Below, piece after piece: positions 56,470-64,000 of a DNA stretch of 64,000 bases. Position 1 is the stretch's first letter. Every line of letters starts with the position of its first letter. Location: assembly GCF_023716485.1 (NCBI RefSeq), contig NZ_CP092418.1, positions 3,566,501 to 3,630,500 on the forward strand. The letters run 5' to 3'. The position numbers and the translations under genes were made by a program. This DNA is from Microbulbifer variabilis. GTDB taxonomy: Bacteria; Pseudomonadota; Gammaproteobacteria; Pseudomonadales; Cellvibrionaceae. The notes under the pieces are model-generated. The model did no database searches. It was not told the origin of the DNA and saw only the letters and a list, made by a program, of their open reading frames with translations.

Positions 56470-57633
56470 CTAGTCCCCGGCCCGCCTTTCCCGCCAATTC
56501 TCGCGAACATTAGCCATAAATCGGGATTCACTGGGTACATTCGCCTGGGCAATTAGCCCCCTAGCAAAAGTCTCTACCTCCTCCCTGCTTCTCCCCTCCC
56601 CGGAAAAAGAAGCTCGCACCTTAATAAATTTATCCTTGCGTACAAATAAATAGGTATGGGTATCAAAGCGCTCCCCATCTGCGGCGAGGAAATAACCGGA
56701 AAGCCTGGTCACGGGCATGTCCTGCCCCTGTACGCGCCATATTTCTGAAGTCTCCTCGCTGAGATCCAACACCTGCCACTGAGCTTCCCTCTCGACCAGC
56801 TCAAGTTCCTGGCGAACCCTATCCAGCTCCTCAACCTGCGCCTGCTTCAGATCTCCCCACTCCCAATTGGGGATTGGGTAGACAAAAACATCTACAGAAT
56901 CGAACTGAAACTGACGGTGCACGTAGCGCGTTTGAGCCCCAAATAACGGGTGGCTAGCAAGCACAAGGGGGTTGCTCACATACTCACCGACAGACTCCGG
57001 CAAATTCAGAGCCGAGTGGTAGTCACTCGCTCCAATGGATTGATAGAGATATTCTGGAGCCATAACCCTATCTTCCTGCAGTAAAGCTATCAGCTCCCCT
57101 GCTACCACTTTGGCTAAATCTCGCTTTGCGGCAAGCGGAGAAGTAAACAGGCTTATTGTTGTTGTGAACGGAAACTCTAATTGATAACGCTTCAAGGGTA
57201 GGCCGTGCCAAGTCAGGATTGCATCGATATGGATATCCTGCGTGGTACGCATAGGAGCCAACATCAAAGTGGCACCTGCTATAACCGCCTCACCGATATC
57301 CTCTATCCCCTCCTCAGAATAACCGGCAGAAGTTACCAGTAATTGGTAAGGAATATCGTCGTTACCAGAGTGCACAGAACTAAAGGCCGTGGAGGCTTCC
57401 AGCTGCCCCAATAGTTCCGTGTAGTCCACTACACCATACTGACAATATTTGAGCAGAGAACTTTCGGAATAATCGTTACAGCGCCGTTCAAAATCCTCAC
57501 CAGGCATCTTGGCGAATAGGGATAGGGCGGGAAGGCTCTGCTCAAACCCTGAATATTTTTCAACGCTATATTCATCAGCCGTCACACAACCAACCAGGAT
57601 AAGGGCGACTAAACACAGAAGTAATTTACGCAT
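56470..57633 (-). CDS. Lipoprotein of unknown function
   Basis: A 387-residue protein with a lipoprotein signal (LLLCLVALILVGC, Cys at residue 16). I recognise no domain. It is mostly mixed alpha/beta by eye, with a Gln/Glu-rich helical stretch near residues 255-285 (DLKQAQVEELDRVRQELELVEREAQW, key QVEELDRVRQELEL) that may form a coiled coil, then WRVQGQDMPVTRLSGYFLAADG and VRKDKFIKVRASFSG. The gene sits where hisC is expected after hisD in the Pseudomonas order. It converges on the NTF2-like gene 24 bases away. Confidence 0.75.
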   Translation of the reverse strand: MRKLLLCLVALILVGCVTADEYSVEKYSGFEQSLPALSLFAKMPGEDFERRCNDYSESSLLKYCQYGVVDYTELLGQLEASTAFSSVHSGNDDIPYQLLVTSAGYSEEGIEDIGEAVIAGATLMLAPMRTTQDIHIDAILTWHGLPLKRYQLEFPFTTTISLFTSPLAAKRDLAKVVAGELIALLQEDRVMAPEYLYQSIGASDYHSALNLPESVGEYVSNPLVLASHPLFGAQTRYVHRQFQFDSVDVFVYPIPNWEWGDLKQAQVEELDRVRQELELVEREAQWQVLDLSEETSEIWRVQGQDMPVTRLSGYFLAADGERFDTHTYLFVRKDKFIKVRASFSGEGRSREEVETFARGLIAQANVPSESRFMANVRENWRERRAGD

Positions 57634-57675
57634 GATGTGCCTTACTGGTGCCAGTTACCGCGATAAGGTATTCGT

Positions 57676-58983
57676 TTATTTCTTGATCCGAAAGGTGGCA
57701 GAGCGAGCATGGGCTTCCAACCCTTCACCACAAGCGAGGGTGGCAGCTACACGACCAAGCTGATCGGCACCTTGTGGGGAACAATAAATAATCGAACTGC
57801 GTTTCTGAAAATCGTAAACACCCAGGGGTGAGGAGAATCTTGCGGTACCACTGGTAGGCAGCACATGGTTGGGCCCCGCGCAATAGTCCCCCAGAGCTTC
57901 TGCAGTATAGCGGCCCAGGAAAATCGCACCGGCATGGCGAATTTGCGGCAACAAAGATTCAGGATCAGCCACAGAAACTTCCAAATGTTCGGGAGCAATA
58001 CGATTAGAGATTTTTATTGCCTGCTCAAGAGAGTCCACCAGAATCAGAGCACCGCGATCCATTAGTGACTTGGCTGCTATTGTTGCGCGAGGCAACTCTG
58101 CCAGCTGCCTTTCAAGGGATGACTCCACCGCATCGAGAAATTCTGCGTCAGGGCATAGCAGAATCGCCTGCGCCTGCTCATCGTGTTCGGCCTGGGACAG
58201 CAGATCCATCGCGATCCAATCTGGATCGGTGGCCCCATCACAAATAACAAGTATTTCCGAGGGCCCGGCGATCATGTCTATTGCCACATGGCCAAAGACC
58301 GCGCGCTTGGCACTAGCCACAAAGATATTACCGGGGCCAACGATCTTATCTACCGAGGCAATCGTTTCGGTGCCATAAGCCAGTGCGGCCACCGCCTGTG
58401 CACCACCAATAGTGAACATTTGATCCACTTCGGCAATCGCTGCCGCGGCCAGAACCAAATCACTGATCTCGCCCTCGGGAGCCGGAACCACCATAGCCAC
58501 TGAATCCACGCCAGCAACCTTTGCCGGAATAGCATTCATTAATACCGATGAAGGGTAACTGGCTTTACCCCCAGGTACATAAATGCCAACACGCTCCATT
58601 GGAGTAATCTGCTGACCCAGTACTGTGCCGTCTGCCTCGGTATAGCGCCAGGAGCCCTGCTTTTGGTGTTCATGGTATTCACGTACGCGCCGGGCGGAGA
58701 CTTCAAGGGCCTCACGCTCCTCAACTCCAATACGGGCAAGAGCCTCAGTCAGCGCTTGTGGAGTTAAACAAAAGTCTTCTGCTCCAGTAAGATTACGGCG
58801 ATCAAAACGGTTGGTATATTCAATAACCGCAGCATCCCCTCGATTGCGCACCTGCTGCAGAATTTCTGCAACTATCTCCTCGACCTGTTTATTGGCCACC
58901 GCCTCCCAAGCGAGCAACTGCTTTAATTGCCCATCAAAATCCGTGTCAACGGCACTTAGCCGACCAATAAACTTGCGAGTCAT
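57676..58983 (-). CDS. hisD: Histidinol dehydrogenase
   Basis: A 435-residue zinc enzyme for the last two steps of histidine synthesis. Signatures are [27 protein letters not shown] (key [11 protein letters not shown]), [17 protein letters not shown] and [14 protein letters not shown], with zinc ligands Gln/His/Asp/His in [10 protein letters not shown] and [13 protein letters not shown] regions. Length is normal (about 434). ATG 58983 gives MTRKFIGRL; an upstream extension overlaps hisG and is atypical. It starts 16 bases after hisG. hisC, usually next, is absent. Confidence 0.97.
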   Translation of the reverse strand: MTRKFIGRLSAVDTDFDGQLKQLLAWEAVANKQVEEIVAEILQQVRNRGDAAVIEYTNRFDRRNLTGAEDFCLTPQALTEALARIGVEEREALEVSARRVREYHEHQKQGSWRYTEADGTVLGQQITPMERVGIYVPGGKASYPSSVLMNAIPAKVAGVDSVAMVVPAPEGEISDLVLAAAAIAEVDQMFTIGGAQAVAALAYGTETIASVDKIVGPGNIFVASAKRAVFGHVAIDMIAGPSEILVICDGATDPDWIAMDLLSQAEHDEQAQAILLCPDAEFLDAVESSLERQLAELPRATIAAKSLMDRGALILVDSLEQAIKISNRIAPEHLEVSVADPESLLPQIRHAGAIFLGRYTAEALGDYCAGPNHVLPTSGTARFSSPLGVYDFQKRSSIIYCSPQGADQLGRVAATLACGEGLEAHARSATFRIKK

Positions 58984-58999
58984 AACGTCTAAAAATCTT

Positions 59000-59635
59000 C
59001 TAGTTCTGCGCGACAGCTGTCGACAATTTTTCAATCAGCTCACTGATTGGCTGATACTTCATCTTCATGGCGGCCTTATTGACAATCAAGCGGCTACTGA
59101 TATACGCAATCATTTCACGAGCTTCAAGGCCATTGGCTTTTAAGGTATTGCCACTATCGACTATATCTACAATTTCATCGGCAAGATCCATCAATGGAGC
59201 TAACTCCATTGCGCCATACAGCTTAATAATGTCCGCCTGCCGCCCTTGAGCAGCGTAATGTCGCTTGGCGCTCTCAACAAATTTTGTTGCCACTTTTATC
59301 CGCCCCGTCGGCAGAACCGCCCCCTTCACCCCTGCGGTCATCAGACGACAGCGCGCAATACCGAGATCAAGAGGTTCATAAATACCGTCGGCATGATGTT
59401 CCAGCAGAGTATCTTTACCAGCAACCCCCATATCCGCAGCGCCATGCTGCACATACGTGGGAACATCGACACCACGCAAGAGAAGCAGACGCACCCCCTC
59501 GCAGTTGGTGGGGAAAATCAGCTTGCGGCTTTTCCCTAGGTCTTCAAGTGGTTCCAGACCCGCCGCTGCGAGCAAAGGTAAGGTTTCTTGCAGGATACGC
59601 CCCTTGGTCAAGGCGATGGTGATTTGCATAGTCAT
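59000..59635 (-). CDS. hisG: ATP phosphoribosyltransferase, short form
   Basis: A 211-residue HisG of the short (HisGS) type, the first enzyme of histidine synthesis. [22 protein letters not shown] and the PRPP-binding loop [18 protein letters not shown] (key [12 protein letters not shown]) are clear. The short form lacks the C-terminal regulatory domain of E. coli HisG (299) and requires HisZ, which is not in the window. Two closely spaced ATGs (59635, 59629) are possible starts. It is followed by hisD and preceded by murA. Confidence 0.96.
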   Translation of the reverse strand: MTMQITIALTKGRILQETLPLLAAAGLEPLEDLGKSRKLIFPTNCEGVRLLLLRGVDVPTYVQHGAADMGVAGKDTLLEHHADGIYEPLDLGIARCRLMTAGVKGAVLPTGRIKVATKFVESAKRHYAAQGRQADIIKLYGAMELAPLMDLADEIVDIVDSGNTLKANGLEAREMIAYISSRLIVNKAAMKMKYQPISELIEKLSTAVAQN

Positions 59636-59694
59636 TATTAAGCCGGCTCTTCTTCGAGAGCCGCCCCGACCTAAGGGGCGGCCGTCTCAACTTG

Positions 59695-60981
<1,287 letters not shown>

Positions 60982-60999
60982 CTAAATACAGGCAACAGG

Positions 61000-61233
61000 T
61001 TATCGACTGGCTTCTTCTGGAGTAAGGGTCTGCATTTGCACGGCGTGCAAAGTGCCGTCGGCAATTTTGTCATTTAGCGCCGCATAAACTAGCTGTTGCT
61101 TTTTCAAGCGGCTTAGGCCTTCAAAGGCGCTGCTCACCACAGTCACCATTAGGTGGCTACCTTCAAAGGAGACCTCGACATTACTCTCGGGGATATGACC
61201 CTCAATGAGGGTTTTGATTTCATCTGGTTGCAT
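61000..61233 (-). CDS. ibaG: BolA-family protein IbaG
   Basis: A 77-residue BolA-like protein (YrbA). IPESNVEVSFEGSHLMVTVVSSAFEGLSRLKKQQLVYAAL (key FEGLSRLKKQQLVYAAL) is the family fold, with a conserved His in GSHLMV. IbaG binds a monothiol glutaredoxin and 2Fe-2S. It lies between mlaC and murA, the usual place, but the mlaB gene normally before it is missing. Confidence 0.94.
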   Translation of the reverse strand: MQPDEIKTLIEGHIPESNVEVSFEGSHLMVTVVSSAFEGLSRLKKQQLVYAALNDKIADGTLHAVQMQTLTPEEASR

Positions 61234-61321
61234 AGGTGGGATTTGCGTTAGTTAAAAAAACATCACGCAAGTGTACTTGAATCATGAAGGGTGCGCAGCT
61301 GCGCACCCTGAAGTTCGCCGA

Positions 61322-61975
61322 CTAGCTCACTTTATCGGCAACATCCTGTCCTGCGGACCAGTTGGAGATTACCTTGTCGATATCCCCATAAGACTGCATA
61401 GATTGAGAAAACTGACTGCGGAAAGTTTTACCCAAATTAACGCCATTTAAGATAACGTTAATCAGCTTCCACTCTCCCGCGCGGTTACGCACCAGAGTAT
61501 AAGAAACTTTGGTAATACCCTCTTTGCTGCGCACTTCCTGTAAAACATTAACCCGGTTCCCACTGGGCAAAGTTCCCGGGTTGACCACTTTCACATCGAG
61601 GTCGCCAAAATTTGCTACACCCCGAGCAAATGTTGCCACCAGATCTCGACGAAAAGCACTGGAAAAACGGGAGCGCTGGGATGCAGTCGCCTGTTTGGCA
61701 TAACGCCCCATAACACCGCGCGCGATAAAATCAAAATCCACAACCGGCGTCAGGACCCCCTCAATAGCGCTGTAATATCTCTGCGGATCAGAGTTGGCAT
61801 ATTGGGCATTTGAGCGAATCACACTCAACAGTTTTTGGGAAACCCCTTCAATCATTACATAGGGGTTTTGATCGGCATTTGCAGCGGGGACCACAGCAGA
61901 TACCAATACTGCGCAAAGTACAAATCTTAGCCACCGGGAAAAACCGTACCGACCAATCCAAAATGATGTATTCAC
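61322..61975 (-). CDS. mlaC: Periplasmic phospholipid carrier MlaC
   Basis: A 217-residue MlaC-family protein with a signal peptide (WLRFVLCAVLVSAVVPAANA). The mature fold starts NPYVMIEGVSQKLLSVIRSNAQ and includes DFDFIARGVMGRYA, FRRDLVATFARGVANF and LINVILNGVNLGKTFRSQF, family features. MlaC ferries phospholipids between MlaA-OmpC and MlaFEDB. Here no mlaF, mlaE or mlaD lies upstream and no mlaB downstream. GTG start with GGAGAG upstream. Confidence 0.93.
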   Translation of the reverse strand: MNTSFWIGRYGFSRWLRFVLCAVLVSAVVPAANADQNPYVMIEGVSQKLLSVIRSNAQYANSDPQRYYSAIEGVLTPVVDFDFIARGVMGRYAKQATASQRSRFSSAFRRDLVATFARGVANFGDLDVKVVNPGTLPSGNRVNVLQEVRSKEGITKVSYTLVRNRAGEWKLINVILNGVNLGKTFRSQFSQSMQSYGDIDKVISNWSAGQDVADKVS

Positions 61976-62389
61976 AAATACTCTCCAATTAGCAAATCAT
62001 TCCTTGGACGCACACAGCGTAAATAAGTGCCATGACGAAGCTGCTGGCAATCAGTCCCAGTAAATGGGAATTTGTCGTTCATCCGCTGAGTGACATAGCT
62101 GACAGCAGCGGCGGCAGACTATACCATGACCGCGCCCGGTGGTGTGGCAGTGTACGAGCGTGTCATTTGACACTCCGGCAGGCGACCGGTTGCCATACGT
62201 GCCTGTTGGGTGTTCGTATTTAGATTAGCACGACAATCGCAGGGACAACTGCGTCAAACATAGTTGATAAAGTCTGCCCCCTAACGCTCAAAGGGCTCAC
62301 CATAAAACCGGACGAAGATAAGTCATCACTTTTTTACCTTATAAAATTAGAAACTCTTAAATTAGAAGTCAGTAATTCAGAGGCACCCA
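61976..62389. other. mlaC/kdsD divergent intergenic region
   Basis: 414 bases without a supported gene. The position would hold mlaF-mlaE-mlaD in related genomes; I see no convincing remnant of these proteins. Promoters for mlaC and kdsD are expected here but not clearly identified. Confidence 0.5.
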
Positions 62390-63361
62390 ATGACCCAGGA
62401 TTTGATATTGCAGGCCGGGCAGCGCACCGTGCGAATGGAAACGGAAGCTGTTGCCGCACTGGAACACCGGATCAACGGCGACTTCCAGCGCGCCTGCGAG
62501 ATGATCCTACAGTGCCCCGGACGTACCATCGTAACTGGCATGGGAAAATCAGGGCATATCGGACGCAAAATAGCGGCCACCCTTGCCAGTACTGGCACCC
62601 CAAGTTTTTTCGTTCATCCAGGGGAAGCGAGCCATGGCGACCTGGGAATGATCACTCGCGACGACTTAGTGATATCTATCTCTAATTCAGGCTCTTCCGC
62701 AGAGGTACTTACTCTACTGCCATTACTGAAACGCCTGGGTATCCCCATGATCAGCATGACAGGGAAGACGGATTCGCCATTAGCACAAGCTGCAGAGGTA
62801 AACCTGGATATTTCGGTGCAAACGGAAGCCTGCCCTCTTAATCTAGCACCAACCTCATCAACCACTGTCACACTGGTTATGGGTGATGCTCTAGCTGTAG
62901 CCCTACTGGAAGCGAGAGGCTTTACAGCTGAAGATTTCGCATTTTCCCATCCAGGAGGAGCCCTCGGTAGACGTCTGTTACTCAAGGTTGAAGATGTTAT
63001 GCACGCAGGAGAGGAGTTACCCCAGGTCCAACCCGATACTTTGCTATCTAAGGCCCTACTAGAAATGACCAGTAAAGGGTTTGGTATGACCACTATTGTC
63101 GATTCCAAAGGTGAGCTGCTCGGTGTGTTCACCGACGGGGATCTACGACGAGTGATCGACCACAAAATCGAGCTGGGTAAGGCCACAATGGATCAAGTGA
63201 TGAGCCGCCTTCCCAAAACGGTATCTGCCGAAACCCTGGCTGCTGAAGCACTGCGAATTATGGAAGACTACAAAATCACCGCACTCGTCGTGGAGGATAA
63301 AGCCCACCACCCCGTAGGTGTTTTACATATGCACGATATATTACGCGCCGGCGTAATCTGA
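62390..63361 (+). CDS. kdsD: Arabinose 5-phosphate isomerase KdsD
   Basis: A 323-residue SIS-CBS protein interconverting ribulose 5-phosphate and arabinose 5-phosphate for Kdo synthesis. SIS domain: IVTGMGKSGHIGRKIAATLASTGTPSFFVHP (key GMGKSGHIGRKIAATL) and ISNSGSSAEVLTLLPLLKR. CBS pair: about residues 205-323, with GVFTDGDLRR and ALVVEDKAHHPVGVLHMHDILRAGV (key GVLHMHDILRAG). Full length (about 328 in E. coli). It begins the kdsD-kdsC-lptC unit and is divergent from mlaC. Confidence 0.97.
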   Translation: MTQDLILQAGQRTVRMETEAVAALEHRINGDFQRACEMILQCPGRTIVTGMGKSGHIGRKIAATLASTGTPSFFVHPGEASHGDLGMITRDDLVISISNSGSSAEVLTLLPLLKRLGIPMISMTGKTDSPLAQAAEVNLDISVQTEACPLNLAPTSSTTVTLVMGDALAVALLEARGFTAEDFAFSHPGGALGRRLLLKVEDVMHAGEELPQVQPDTLLSKALLEMTSKGFGMTTIVDSKGELLGVFTDGDLRRVIDHKIELGKATMDQVMSRLPKTVSAETLAAEALRIMEDYKITALVVEDKAHHPVGVLHMHDILRAGVI

Positions 63362-63423
63362 GATAATCAAATAAATGACGGCGCAAATTAGCACCTCACA
63401 GACATTTCGGAAGGATTAACCTG

Positions 63424-63963
63424 GTGGTTTCAGAAGAAAAAATAAACTCTGCACTGCAGAAGGTACGCTGGTTGGTATTGGATGTAGATGGCGTCCTCAC
63501 CGATGGCAAGCTCTATTTCGACAATAACGGCAATGAGCTGAAGACCTTCAATACACTCGATGGGCACGGCATTAAAATGCTGCAAAATTCCGGGGTTCGC
63601 GTAGCCATTATTACAGGGCGACGCAGCTCAGTAGTGGAACGCCGCGCTCACGATCTTGGCATCACTAAACTGATCCAAGGGCGCGAGGACAAATTTACTG
63701 CACTGCAGGAACTCTTGTCCGACGAGTCATGCCGCCTGGAAGATATCGCCTATATTGGCGACGACTATCCTGACCTACTGGTTATGACCCGTATCGGCTG
63801 CCCCATAGCTCCTCCCAATGCAGCTTCTCCAGTCATGGAACGTGCCCTGTGGGTAACTCGAGCCTGCGGTGGTGAAGGTGCAGTGCGCGAAGCTTGTGAT
63901 CGAATTATGCTGGCCCAGGGAACATTTGATTCTGCCCTCGCCCCCTACATTGGAGAGAAATAA
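63424..63963 (+). CDS. kdsC: Kdo-8-phosphate phosphatase KdsC
   Basis: A 179-residue HAD phosphatase that dephosphorylates Kdo 8-phosphate. The HAD motif I DVDGVLTDGKLYFDNNGNE (key DVDGVLTDG), motif II IITGRRSSVVERRA and motif IV YIGDDYPDLLVM are intact, and no cap domain is present, as expected for C0-type KdsC tetramers. GTG 63424 is the start, with AAGGA upstream. It shares its stop with the ATG of lptC. Confidence 0.97.
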   Translation: MVSEEKINSALQKVRWLVLDVDGVLTDGKLYFDNNGNELKTFNTLDGHGIKMLQNSGVRVAIITGRRSSVVERRAHDLGITKLIQGREDKFTALQELLSDESCRLEDIAYIGDDYPDLLVMTRIGCPIAPPNAASPVMERALWVTRACGGEGAVREACDRIMLAQGTFDSALAPYIGEK

Positions 63964-64000
63964 TGCGCACCTGGCTACCGCTGCTATTAGTAATATCGCT
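63963..64000 (+). CDS. lptC: Partial LptC (truncated by window edge)
   Basis: Only the first 12 codons are inside the window: MRTWLPLLLVIS, an N-terminal membrane helix. The ATG overlaps the kdsC stop by one base (TAATG). LptC normally follows kdsC and passes lipopolysaccharide from LptBFG to LptA. The assignment rests on position; too little sequence is visible to prove it. Confidence 0.7.
   Translation, partial: MRTWLPLLLVIS

Overview
The window looks like a chromosomal segment of a Gram-negative gammaproteobacterium. It carries lpxC, kdsC/kdsD, mlaC, lpoA, dolP, sspAB, zapE, zapG, a complete-looking bc1 complex and a type IV pilus operon. Gene order closely follows the Pseudomonas arrangement as I remember it (mutT-argJ-secA-M23 peptidase-lpxC-ftsZAQ-mur/fts genes-mraZ-rsmI-lpoA-yraN-diaA-dolP, then sspBA-pet-rpsI-rplM-zapE-zapG and algW-hisDG-murA-ibaG-mlaC). 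Protein details suggest a marine Cellvibrionales or Microbulbifer-like organism, but that placement is an inference from recall and was not tested by a search. I found no prophage, insertion sequence, CRISPR array or tRNA.

Layout. 1-2800: a DUF3820 protein, a glycine-zipper protein, a small CxxC protein, a YhiN-type flavoprotein and dcd. 2900-4714: a LexA-box-preceded imuA-imuB pair, with imuB shortened and no dnaE2 behind it. 5058-10855: pilA divergent from pilB-pilC-pilD, then coaE and yacG. 10921-34435: one long minus-strand run, the dcw cluster (mraZ-rsmH-ftsL-ftsI-murE-murF-mraY-murD-ftsW-murG-murC-ftsQ-ftsA-ftsZ-lpxC) followed by an M23 peptidase, secA, argJ and mutT. A MraZ-type operator sits upstream, and ddl is absent between murC and ftsQ. 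34900-39730: rnpB and rsmI on the minus strand, then lpoA-yraN-diaA-dolP on the plus strand. 39859-45663: an accessory block (thiolase, lemA-M48 peptidase, Yip1-like membrane protein, GGDEF protein). 45819-52158: sspB-sspA-petBC-petA-rpsI-rplM-zapE on the minus strand, with cytochrome b and c1 in one reading frame. 52516-56445: zapG, sat, an AlgW/DegS-like protease and a secreted NTF2-like protein. 56470-61975: a lipoprotein of unknown function, hisD, hisG, murA, ibaG and mlaC. 62390-64000: kdsD, kdsC and the start of lptC.

Most genes serve envelope biogenesis: peptidoglycan precursor synthesis (murA, murC-G, mraY), septation (fts genes, zapE, zapG), lipid A and Kdo synthesis (lpxC, kdsD, kdsC, lptC), outer-membrane maintenance (mlaC, lpoA, dolP) and export (secA). 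Within murE-murF, murF-mraY, murD-ftsW-murG and ftsI-murE, stop and start codons overlap or nearly touch, which suggests translational coupling. I did not find a clear novel multi-gene system. The most notable departures from the expected layout are the petB-petC fusion with extra membrane segments, the eroded imuB without dnaE2, the missing ddl, mlaFED/mlaB and hisC positions, sat where cysDN is expected, the four-repeat MraZ operator, and structured RNA-like elements near 706 and after ftsZ.
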